64,000 nt of DNA from Liolophura sinensis (taxonomy: Eukaryota > Mollusca > Polyplacophora > Chitonida > Chitonidae): the NCBI RefSeq assembly GCF_032854445.1, contig NC_088304.1, positions 17,581,850 to 17,645,849 of the forward strand, in the 5' to 3' direction. This document shows positions 12,446 through 25,000 of the stretch, one piece after another; the first letter of the stretch is position 1; each line of letters starts with the position of its first letter. The notes beneath the pieces are model-generated. The model worked only from the letters and a program-made list of their open reading frames with translations. It was not told where the DNA came from and did no database searches. A program made the position numbers and the translations under genes.

Positions 12446-12989
12446 CAATGTACATTTATACAATTGTATAAATATTTTAACATACATACTGTACACGTGT
12501 GAATCCCACCAATATAACCTATATCTGTATACACTGTATGCATATGGTCTACAAATCACAGTGATAAAGAGTTTCACACACATCTTATACAACTGCACAG
12601 GAAGAGAATCTAGAATATATATTACAATGAATGTGAACAAGAGAACATACATGTACCATGGGGTGCTGTTGATTAGCTGAAGTGTGAAAAAAACACACAC
12701 AGATGAAAATTGCACTTACATAGCGTTCATGTATTGCTACATGTACCCCAAAATTTTTTAAAATGGAGCTATTTTTGCCGCTGAGATAAGAGTAGAACTA
12801 CGTGCCTACAGGTAAAAATATACATATATGCGGCCATGTTCTCGTACCTCATATTTTCACTGTTTTCTTGTTTCGACGCCACGGACCGCCCTCCCTCCCC
12901 ACACCCACGTTCCTTGTACATATATTACTGACTTAATGCATTGAAATGTTTTCTTTTCATTGCTATGTCTGCTGCAGACACCAAAACAT

Positions 12990-13910
12990 AGTGCTACAGA
13001 CCGTTCAGTAAACATTAGTGCATGTGAAAGAGGATGACAAAATTTATTCAGCAGTGTCACAGACTGTTCAGTAAACATTAGTGCATGTGAAAGAGGAGGA
13101 CAGAATTTATTCAGCAGTGTTACAGACTGTTCAGTAAACATTAGTGCATGTGAAAGAGGACAGAATTTATTCAGCAGTGTTATTGACTGTTCAGTAAACA
13201 TTAGTGCATGTGAAAGAGGACAGAATTTATTCAGCAGTGTCACAGACTGTTCAGTAAACATTAGTGCATGTGAAAGAGGACAGAATTTATTCAGCAGTGT
13301 CACAGACTGTTCAGTAAACATTAGTGCATGTGAAAGAGGACAGAATTTATTCAGCAGTGTTACAGACTGTTCAGTAAACATTAGTGCATGTGAAAGAGGA
13401 CAGAATTTATTCAGCAGTGTTACAGACTGTTCAGTAAACATTAGTGCATGTGAAAGAGGACAGAATTTATTCAGCAGTGTCACAGACTGTTCAGTAAACA
13501 TTAGTGCATGTGAAAGAGGAGGACAGAATTTATTCAGCAGTGTCACAGACTGTTCAGTAAACATTAGTGCATGTGAAAGAGGATGACAGAATTTATTCAG
13601 CAGTGTCACAGACTGTTCAGTAAACATTAGTGCATGTGAAAGAGGACAGAATTTATTCAGCAGTGTTATTGACTGTTCAGTAAACATTAGTGCATGTGAA
13701 AGAGGACAGAATTTATTCAGCAGTGTCACAGACTGTTCAGTAAACATTACTGCATGTGAAAGAGGACAGAATTTATTCAGCAGTGTTATTGACTGTTCAG
13801 TAAACATTAGTGCATGTGAAAGAGGATGACAGAATTTATTCAGCAGTATTACAGACTGTTCAGTAAACATTAGCGCATGTGAAAGAGGACAGAATTTATT
13901 CAGCATCTTT
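12990..13910. repeat. 60/63-bp minisatellite, 15 units
   Basis: TTCAGTAAACATTAGTGCAT recurs at 13004, 13067, 13130, 13190 and so on with spacings of only 60 or 63 bp. On the - strand each unit carries AATAAA (inside GAATAAATTCTG), downstream of BCR. One frame stays open on the - strand for 353 codons. Confidence 0.95.
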
Positions 13911-13919
13911 AACACCACA

Positions 13920-15834
13920 AGTACATGAAAAATACTAGAAACATGTTATTTCACACGTTAAATTTTTCAAAAAATATAGATGTGCTTGTCATGTGAATTC
14001 AGTTCAAATTGGAATGCAAATTAAGAAGGAAAATTAATAATTATTACATTAACATACCAAAATAAGAAATCTGGACGACATTAGACGTGAACTTTTGTTT
14101 GTCAGCTTAAATACTTCAAATAATAGTGTGTAATAGGCAACAACTGTACAAATTTGTATCAATTCGTTTGTTACCTAATAAAATATAAGATCTTTTCGAA
14201 ATATGCACCTGACAATATAACCATATACCTAACATCATAAACATAGATACAGCATTTACAGGTTTTACAGCACAAGTATGCATGCACAAATAGCCAGTCA
14301 ATATATGATCAAATATTAACACATAGCACTAAGTAGTCCCGAAAGCGCATCAGTTCCAACAACAACAACAACAACAACAATAATAATAATACAAGAAGTA
14401 GACATAAAAACAAAAAAATATATTTAGGGACAACTAGTATATATGGCAACAGATGAATAACATGTAAAATGCAAAGCAACAAATACATGTATATAAACGC
14501 AAGTCTTTACAGCGGACATCAATGTAAGTGATGGTTTAGTCTCCATGCTGTATGTACAAGTAACAATGTCCTCTTCCAAGTATTAAAAACTTTGAAATGC
14601 AGATGAAGCCATGCTTTTCCTGAACTAATCTTGTTAATGAGTCAGATTTCCAAACACAAAACCTGGAATAATGGAATAAATTACAACCCAGCACTGTCAC
14701 TGTACTTGTGATGAGTATGCTCACATTTCACGTCTTCTCTCACACACAGTACAGTGAGATGTGTCAGAGTTTGCATGGCTATGGGTGCACAGCTTACTAC
14801 ACGTACTTTCTGTCAGGCTGCGTCTGTATCAAGTCTGTACATGTACATTTATATCATACACAAGATTACTGAATATTTGTTCTTTGTTCATGTTATAGCA
14901 TGTATAACATTCATAACTCATATTGCAACACACTATCCAGTGTTATAACAGCTGTAGCCCATCGCTCTTGCATAGTTTGAAGTCTTATTACAGCTGAAGC
15001 CCATGGCTCTTGAACTTACCAGTGCTATTACAGTTGAAGTCTATGGCTTTAGACTACTATAACATTCATAACCCATACTGCAACACACTATCCAGTGTTA
15101 TAACAGCTGTAGCCCATCGCTCTTGCATAGTTTGAAGTCTTATTACAGCTGAAGTCTATGTCTCTTGCATACTTACCAGTGCTATTACAGTTGCAGTCTA
15201 TGGCTTTAGCCTACTGTTCAGCATGTCCAGTACCAATACTGTACAACTGAAGTTCATCTCCCTTGGTTGCATTTGTGCCGTGTAATACAACAAGAAGTCT
15301 CTCATTTTATATCTTCATGCTCTTTCCACAAACAACATAGTTCATTCCGATGTTTGTCTGATAACTGTCATGACCGTTGTATATCCAACAAAAAGTCGCA
15401 TAGGCCACTGGCACGAAATTAGAACAAACATTTGTCTGATCTCATAATTATCTAGTCACTATGGCAACGTAGCAAGTCACAGGTATTCAGTCAATGATTT
15501 TATATATACACATAATTCACACATAAAATGCACCATTTCTAATCATAAGAGAGCTCTGGAGATAAGGAATGCATGACAATAAACAAGTCTATATGAAGGC
15601 AAGAATCCTCAAAAGTTTCTCCTGGGGGCAAAAAGTTTCTCCCTGAAGCAAGAAGTTTCTCCCTGAAGCAAAAAGCTCCAGGAGAAATAGAAGATCAAGA
15701 TGATCGCACAAAATACTAAAACAACTGTCACCATGGTAACACAGTAACAATCACCATAGACACCAAAAAAAATATGTGGCAAAATGGCGCATGTGTATAC
15801 AGGTATAACTGTATGTCAAAATGGTTGGGAATGT
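13920..15834 (-). other. BCR 3' flank / candidate 3' UTR
   Basis: Non-coding sequence downstream of the BCR stop. By eye I noted no AATAAA on the - strand inside it; the nearest are the repeated hexamers in the array at 12990-13910. It holds a short AAC/AAT microsatellite (about 14355-14392), a 155 bp duplication (14908-15217) and a 22 bp triplet repeat (15615-15680). Confidence 0.4.
14908..15217. repeat. 155-bp tandem duplication
   Basis: Copies 14908-15062 and 15063-15217 share ACACTATCCAGTGTTATAAC and GCTGTAGCCCATCGCTCTTG, with few differences. Internally each contains smaller related pieces (TATTACAGCTGAAG). Confidence 0.92.
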
Positions 15835-16069
15835 CTATATCAGCTTTGAAGCTTTTGTTGCCGGTTTGTTGAGGTCTTTTCCTGCCACGCGAAGAGTGAT
15901 GAAATAGTGTAAAACAGCCGTCTGTGAGAGAGCTTCCTGCGCCCCCAGGAACAACATGTCTGGTGTGGGTGTTCCAGGATCCTTTGCTGCTGGTCGCAAC
16001 AAAGTTGGTCCGAATATAGTAGCCAAGTTGTGGAGGTTCATGCGGTTTTCATTCTGATGGTGGCTTACC
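15835..16069 (-). CDS. BCR: BCR exon 23: RhoGAP end and C-terminus
   Basis: It encodes [19 protein letters not shown], containing the conserved RhoGAP asparagine, then about 55 residues to the TAG at 15837-15835. The protein ends TKASKLI; vertebrate BCR ends in the PDZ ligand STEV, which is absent here. Confidence 0.96.
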
Positions 16070-19000
16070 CTGCAACAGAGTAACAAGATATAAATGTGGT
16101 TCATGAAGACATGCAACATTTTCTGGACAAAAATGAACAAATGCAAATTTGCAGTAGCTGCTACATCCTGCAAAAAGTCAATACCATCTTGCATTCAGGT
16201 GCCTCTCTGACCCATGTTATAAGACATGGTGTCAAAAATTTAACTGAACGACTGTTAGAAAAGCTTCTCAAAACTGGTTTCACAACTTTAGATCCTTCAT
16301 CACTTCATGTAGATATCAGGGGAATAACTGACATGAATGTGACGGCTTCTGAACAGCACAACAATCACGTAACATATTAACATGCACAGCACTGCATAAA
16401 TCCTTGCTCTCTCATTGGTCCAGCAGTGACTTACCTGATCAAGTGATCAATGAGGTAGAGGACCGTTCTCAGGCTAGGATCTGGTAATGAGTGTAACAAT
16501 GACAACATACACTTCTCTTTAGCCTCCGCATCAGCCAGAGCTTGAAAGAAAATAACAAAACCATTGACAATATTCATGTGAAATACTTAACACTCACATA
16601 CGTATGGCTTAAAGCTTTCTCTGTTCAAACTGCTGTAACTCCAAAATTTGCTGACAAAAGACTTGGGATACACAACTGTGTTCAAATGCTTGTAGATGTA
16701 CATTTCACCTGATGCAGAAATACTACATGTCGGACACAGCACACACACTGTACCGTTGTAAAGTAGCTTTAAATGAAAGTCGGGTATTCACAACTATTAA
16801 GTGACACACACTTACCCAAGCTGTCAATGAAGTTACAATAGAGGGCTTCTGTGAAGAGAGGCTCTGGTAGCTCCCTGAAGTACAATTTGAGAACCCCAGA
16901 CACCGCATGAATGTCAAACTCACTGAGGAGATGCATTGCTCCACGACTGTCTGTAAATGGAAAAAATCATACAATATGTTGAAATGTGGCAAATGTTCAA
17001 AAGAAGCAGAATAGCATCGTGGGTTTTAATTTCACTCATTAATAATGGAGAATCTGCCGCCAACCTTCAAATGGTTGTGGATATCTCCCCTGCACCAAAA
17101 TGCTGGCCACTGTCAAATAAGTGAAATATTCTTGTGTACAGCGTAAAAAACCAATCAAACAAATAAGTAAATAAACAAATCACTATGATGGAGAGTCACA
17201 GTACATATACATATAATGGGCAGTTTAAGGTACACTATACCCTGATCCACTGGTTTATACAAATCATAGCTGATCATAATACTTACTCTTGTCAAAAGCC
17301 TTTTTCAATCTCTGGACATCTGAGGTAACACCCGACACTCTGTAAATTCCGGTTTCATCCATACCTAAATAAAACACATAAAAACAGGGTTTTATTTCAG
17401 TACAATAGCATGCATAACTTGCCAATCAGACATGAAAAACTAAGGTACAAATTATTAGCTCATAATTTTCAGTTTTATGCATATACATGTATAACAACTA
17501 TTTATTTATTTATTTGATTGGTGTTTTACGCCGTACTAAAGAATATTTCACTTATACGACCGCGGCCAGCATTAAGTTGGGTGGAAACCGGGTAGAGCCT
17601 GGAGGAAACCCACAACCATGCGCAGGTTGCTGGAAGACCTTCACACGTATGGCAGGAGAGGAACCCAGTATGAGCTGGACTTGAACTCACAGCAAAACAA
17701 CTATTTAGAGAAACTTGGGAAAACTTGCCCGCTAGAGGTACATGTAAGAAAGTCATATATGATGCATGCAAAAATATACCGTTAACTTAAACACAGCTTT
17801 CACTTGCCTCTTTTCTCTATTTCATCGACACATGCTGTCACAACCGTTGGGATTTTTCTCCCTTCTCTCCTACAAAGACAAAAGAATTCCATAACATAAG
17901 ACATTAATACATTACACCCACTTGTACAACTGACACGAACTATATGGCACCGTACAGATTTACACATATAAGCTTCAATCTATTCAGAAGAGTGTAAACT
18001 TATAATAATATCATATTTTGAGGTAATAATAGTAAATTGTGGATCAATGTTTGAGAGTTTGTCACTGAATAGTCAAATGTACAGGGGTACTGTGATTCTC
18101 AGCCCAGGGGCTTCCTTGCCCCACTTTATATGCTGGGGATGTTGTTCATGTTATACAAAATCTCTCTTCTCAAACTGAATATAATTCAAAATGATAGGAA
18201 TGACATGTGAACACGAGTCTATTTGATCGTGCATTTGATACACCAGAAGTTGTGTCAGCGGATGTCTTCCTGCGTCACGTTTTTATTAAAAAAACCACAA
18301 CAATATTCAAAATACTGTCTATAATGAAGTGTCTCACTTGACAAGATTGGTGATTTTGACCCCAAACACTCCTGTCTTTAATCGTGACGGCAGTCTTTTC
18401 ATCGTTGTTGCAGCAGTAACATAACGTATGGACACCATCAGACTGTACTGTTAACAAAAAACACAAAATAAAATATTATTTATTTATTTATTTGATTGGT
18501 GTTTTACGCCGTACTCAAGAATATTTCACTTATACAACGACAGCCAGCATTATGGTGGGAGGAAACCGGGCAGACCCCGGGGGAAACCCACGACCATCCA
18601 CAGGTTGCTGGCAGACCTTCCTATATACGGCTGGAGAGGAAGCCAGCATGAGCTGGACTTGAACTCACAATGGCCGCATTGGTGAGAGACTCCTGGGTCA
18701 TTATGCTGTGCTAGCGTGCTAACCAATTGAGCCATGGAGGCCACCAAAATTAAATAAAATAATTAGTAAATAATGTACTAACGAACTGTGACATAATACC
18801 AATGCACTTATCTTTTATTCCTATTGTTTATTCTTATTATTCTAGTGGTAATCAATATTTGACAACGATAACATCAGATATATTCTGTTTTTAATATATC
18901 AGATATATTTTTATTATGCCTATACATATTCTAAAGTTAGTCGTAACAGTTGTGTGGAAAAGCTATTAAATCTCTGCTTGACAAGTGAATCTGTGGACAT

Positions 19001-22000
19001 TTACACTTTTTAAGTGCACACAATGTGCAGATATCTGACTAGCTATTATTGCTGACTAGGCAGTTTGTCACCTGTAAATATTGATACGGATTTGAAAATA
19101 ATGAAGAACCAACCTCATTCAGGCTAATTTCCTTTTCATGGAATTTCTCCAGCCAACTTGTTTTCAACTGAAAAATATGAAAAATCAGATCTGAAATATA
19201 CACTTAGTGTACCATGCAGATATTTCCCACTGAAACCTTTCTCAAGTAAAATCATCTTCAAAATGATAATGGCCCTTAGTTTAGACATGAGAGGCAGCCT
19301 GTGTATACATGTACAGCATGACAGACCTTAAAGGAGAAGAAAATTTAAATACCATTGAAAAGACTATGCATTTCCTCCATGTGCCATAATAAAATTCTAA
19401 TATGTACCACAAGTTGATAAATTATAAATAAAGTCAGCACCAAAATCCACTGTGGGTGACTCCATTTTGCCTAAGAACTAGTCCTGAAGTCCTCTGTGTT
19501 AGGAGGAGAATGCCGTCAAAAACCACCAAAGTGCAATTTGTACGTTTCCGGTAGAACTCTTCTTCCCAGAAGGTAGTGAACAGTACAGTTCGATTTCCGC
19601 TTGATGATCGGAAAGCCGGAATGTTAGACATAGGTTCTGAGTTTACACAAACAAGCCAGCAGTTTTAACGACTGTCAATGGCCGAGAGGCAACACACCCC
19701 TAGCATAAATTACATGTGTTAAAGATGGAGGATGTGATGGACTCAGTGATTCATGCCAGGCTTTACGTGTATGGTAAGGAAAAATAGCAAAAATTATGCA
19801 GCAGGCACCACCAGATAGAAAAAATGTGCTCTTTTCAGCCTATAGTGTCATGTTTTTAAGTTTTCTTCTCCTTCAATTCAATCTTGCCGCAAACCTTTGT
19901 TTACAAGAGTTGTGACTGACCTCCAGAGCACTCTTCCCCAGCAGCACATCCCCTTCACTCTCATTGCCACGCCTGTAACACAGGATCCGCAGTGTCTGTG
20001 ACCCATCCAGGTCAATCTCAAATTCCTCATCCCACACGGGGTTTTTCTCACCCCGGCACACATTTGTCCTCGCTGTCATGAAGAAGTGGCCATACGAATC
20101 CAACTCCAGGCAACAGAACGTGTCTGAAATCATAGTGTGCCCATAAATAATAGATATAGACAGTAGTAAAACAAAATGGGAAATTTCCTAAATTTTAGCA
20201 TTTCATTTCTGAACTCCCAAACCAATATGCCAAAAAGTGTTAACGTTAAAGTACATTTACATTATAATATCTTTAAATCACCGCATAAGGAATACACATC
20301 CAGAGTCTGAACTTATGTCTAAAAGTTTTAAACCTGAAAATCTGAACAAAATTGAAGCACCTGTTTTTATATTTTTTTCTATTACTGCATATTTAACCCT
20401 CAAGGTACTTTTTTTTGTGTACACATGCATCACCACTCGCGTACAATCTTCCAATACCAATTAACAGATCAATTTGCTTTAAGTTTAATACAATGATGAG
20501 AGACTTCAATGTCAATGTTTATTGATACACATTACTCATTGATTATCACGTCACCAGCTATATATGTATATAGCTAGCGGCACCCAGAGTTATGTCCCCT
20601 TACCGGATGGTTTCGTCAGCCCAGACAGTCTGTGTATGGTGACATTCAGCACTCCACTGAGCCCATCGTTGTCATCATCACCATCTGTACCTGAAACAAA
20701 CACATTCAATACTTCATCAGTTCACTGCTCTGTCTAACTATTAAACAGCATTTATTTATGGTAGTTAACAATTTTAATCCGTGCCAAAACCAAACCACTT
20801 GTAACTCAATAAACTTCCTGATGTAAAATCGGAACCTCTCAGTCAAATGTGTAGACTGGATACGAACACATCTGACTACACAGGGGCTGACTACCTGCCT
20901 TCCTGTCACTTTGATTCTCATAAACCATGCAGCTCACTCACTAATACAGTGGTCTGGGAATACATGAAGTAAAATACAATTTTCTTTCCAACCTTAAGTA
21001 CCTGTACTGAGTGGATTACAACAACAACGACGAGTGTACTTCTTGTGTAGACACATGTGTCAAAATGCTTTACGTCATGCTCAAAAACATTTCATTTATG
21101 TGAGGGTTTCATTATGGTTTGAGGAAACCAAGTAGACCAAAGAGGAAACCAATGCCCATCCATAGGTTCCTGGAGAGGAAGCCATCATGAGCTGGAGCTC
21201 ACAGCGACTGCACTGTTGTAAGGCTCCTGGGTCATTGCGCCACGCTGACATGTTAATGTCTTCGGTCACTGAGGCCCCAACAGAGCAGTTCCATCCAAAT
21301 ACTAATATACTTCGGTTGCAGTTAACACGAATATTTACATATACTTACTTCTCAACAGTGCATTTCCAACACGGTTCACTTTTGGCAACTGAAAAAAGAG
21401 GCAAACAACATTTATTTTCTTAAAAATGTTCAAAGGATACACCTATATACTTCTACATGTAAGGTTATGGTTTAAGCAGAACAGCACTAGCTATACTTCA
21501 CTGGCCCACATCAAATCTTGTAACATCTTCATATGGTTATGGTCTACAAATGAAAATACTTAAAATCTGTTTCCATATGTAAGTTAGCTTATAAATTTCT
21601 CATTACCCAAGATATAGACATACCTGTTTAACATTCTCAATTAGCATCTGGATATCATAAGGTGTTAAAGGTTTGCTTTGGAGATCTGAAACAGAAAAAC
21701 ATTAATCTAATAACTTTGAGCACAAAAAAACGACATGTATATGCATTGTTTAAATTTAAAGTTAAAAAAAGTCAACATGTGCATTATATTGACTGAAATA
21801 TTCTTTCTGAATAAGACACTATCACTGAATTAAGTCTGCATACATATACAATGTACATCTGTCCTAAACTTGTGTGCACTACTGCTGTCATTCACGAAAG
21901 ACACCTCTGGCCTAGACACACACCCAGATCAACTTTACAATATCACTGCCTAATCAGCAAAAACACTAATGCATGCTTTGGTCTACAACAAAAATAAAGA

Positions 22001-25000
22001 GATTTGAACAAGTTTGATTTTAAAAATTTCTTTATTTATTTATTTGACCAGTTTTTTTACTTCATCCCTGTGTTAAAGCAGGCAGAGCAGTAAATCACTG
22101 TTTACTGATTCTGATTGTTTGCTTTTCCTCTTGTTTGATTCTGTTGACTGATTCTCTCTTGTTGATTCTGTGTGTATTTTACTGCTCCTCTCTTGTTTGA
22201 TTCTGTGTGTATTTACTGCTCCTCTCTTGTTGATTCTGTTGGTATTTACTGATTCTCTCTTGTTGATTCTGTGTGTATTTTACTGCTCCTCTCTTGTTGA
22301 TTCTGTGGGTATTTACTGATTCTCTCTTGTTGATTCTGTGGGTATTTTACTGCTCCTCTCTTGTTGATTCTGCGGGTATTTACTGATTCTCTCTTGTTGA
22401 TTGTGTGTGTATATACTGATTCTCTCTTGTTCGATTGTGTGTATTTACTGATTCTTGTTGATTGTGTGTGTATATACTCTCTTGTTTGATTCTGTGTGTA
22501 TTTACCGATTCTCTCTTGTTGATTCTGTGTGTATTTTACTGCTCCTCTCTTGTTGATTCTGTGTGTATTTTACTGCTCCTCTCTTGATTCTGTGTGTATT
22601 TACTGATTCTCTCTTGTTGATTCTGTGTGTATTTTACTGCTCCTCTCTTGTTGATTCTGCGTGTATTTTACTGCTCCTCTCTTGTTGATTGTGTGTGTAT
22701 TTACTGATTCTCTCTTGTTGATTGTGTGTGTATTTACTGATTCTCTCTTGTTGATTGTGTGTGTATATACTGATTCTCTCTTGTTTGATTCTGTGTGTAT
22801 TTACTGATTCTCTTTGATTCTGTGTGTATTTACTGATTCTCTCTTGTTTGATTCTGTGTGCATTTACTGATTCTCTCTTGTTTGATTCTGTGGGTATTTA
22901 CTGATTCTCTCTTGTTGATTGTGTGTGTATATACTGATTCTCTCTTGTTTGATTCTGTGTGTATTTACTGATTCTCTCTTGTTTGATTCTGTGTGCATAT
23001 ACTGATTCTCTCTTGTTTGATTCTGTGTGTATTTACTGATTCTCTCTAGTTGATTCTGTGTGTATTTACTGAATCTCTCTTGTTGACTCTGTGTGTATTT
23101 ACTGAATCTCTCTTGTTGACTGTGTGTATTTTCTGATTCTCTCTTGTTGATTCTGTGTGTATTTACTGATTCTCTCTTGTTTGATTCTGTGTGTATTTAC
23201 TGATTCTCTCTAGTTGATTCTGTGTGTATTTACTGAATCTCTCTTGTTGACTCTGTGTGTATTTTCTGATTCTCTCTTGTTTGATTCTGTGTGTATTTAC
23301 TGATTCTCTCTAGTTGATTCTGTGTGTATTTACTGAATCTCTCTTGTTGACTCTGTGTGTATTTTCTGATTCTCTCTTGTTGATTCTGTGTGTATTTTCT
23401 GATTCTCTCTTTATTTTATGGATTTCCCAAGTGCTTACTGATTCCCTCATACAGACCTGTCTTGACCTTGGCCTGGTTGCCAATAATGGCTTCACTCCAC
23501 TCCTCTCGTTCGTAATCCGTGGACATCAGGAAGACATAAGACTTCCCAGAGGATTTGTGGTTGATTTTAAACGGCAGGTTTGGAGAAGCTTGGACCAGAG
23601 CAGCCTCCTAATTATGAACATATAAAACATAAACGTTAAGTTTCACAACCAATTAACTGTACAACTTTTAAAATTCTACCATTATTGAAGTGTATACGAT
23701 AATTACAAACCCTGCCAACTCTACACATGTAGTAATTCATTGCGACCAGTATATGTGCAGTATATGCATCTAAAGTATAAGGGGCCTCCGTGGCTCAGTT
23801 GGTTAGCGTGCTAGCACAGCGTAATGACCCAGGAGTCTCTCACCAATGTGGTCGCTGAGCATTCAAGTCCAGCTCATGCTGGCTTTTTCTCCAGCCATAA
23901 GGGGGAAGGTCTGCCAGTAACCTGCGGATGGTCGTGGGCTCTGCCTGGTTTCCTCCCACCATAATGTTGGCAGCCGTCGTATAAGTGAAATATTCTTGAG
24001 TACGGCGTAAAACACCAATCAAATAAATAAATAAATAAATCTAAAGTATAATTTATTGATAGCGTGCAAACACAGTGTAGCAACACAGTTTCTATGGGAT
24101 TGCTAGTTAAAGAACCAGAAACACCTGTACCTGTAATGCTTAAGTGAGTGAGAACAATAAAAGCTGAAAAGCTTTTATTTTTTTTTTCAAACTGCACCTC
24201 CAAATTAGAAGTACACAGCAGCCATAAGATATGTAAGCAAATGTTTCACACCCCTGGTATTTAAACAGTTGCAAATCCCTGATATGTAAATCCATGCATT
24301 TATATGTATATAGTTTACTTCAATTTACATTATCCTCTAAGCAGGAAATATACCACTTATTTACTGACTTTATCTACAGATTTACATGTATCACTCTTAT
24401 GATAATATACACACAAAAAAACCCCTTCCTTGTCATGTCAACGTGATAATGGATACTACCTTCCTTTAGAGAATGAGTAATATAGACAATACTGGTGAGA
24501 CAGAGAATACATCAATGACAATGCAATCTGGTTTTACCAGCTCATGAAGCTTTTTCTTCTGTTTTTCAATAGCTTTGGCGGCAGACCGAGATGCAAATGA
24601 CCAGGATTTCTGTAAACACAGTGAAAAAAAAAAAAAAAATCATTTATCATCAACTCATTAACAATAACCATAGCAAAAACTGTCCGCGTGTTTTCCTACA
24701 TGCCCCGCTGCTGTTTCATACTGTACTGTTACAGCAGGTTGGACTTCCTCATACTGTAACCGCAGTGTTCCCGTACATGTAGCAGGCCATGTAGATTTAC
24801 ATCAGCTCTGCTCACATACCCTACAACCACATGTATTCACCCCAAAAATAAAATCTTCTTGACAACAGGGGTCATTATCTTAGCCACAGTGTCTATTAGG
24901 ATCTCCCATAAAGCAACTGCAACCATCATCCACTACAGACACAAGGACGTATTTTCGCCTGATGTATACATCATACACATGTATACCTCTAGTTTCGATG

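Noticed and set aside
12857-13918. 353-codon frame on the - strand with a 20-residue repeat
   Set aside because: It is the translation of the 60/63-bp array. No signal or domain, and sequence outside the array does not look coding.
19434-19631. 65-codon frame in BCR intron 16 (- strand)
   Set aside because: No acceptor/donor pair fits the BCR phases and exons 16 and 17 join correctly without it; may be a fragment of an unknown repeat.
22101-23413. CRISPR-like regular repeats
   Set aside because: The units are contiguous tandem copies without unique spacers, in an animal gene intron.
23781-23870. Possible tRNA gene (GTGGCTCAGTTGG and GTTCAAGTCC-like boxes)
   Set aside because: The same head occurs in every full SINE copy and leads into the SINE body; it is part of the element.
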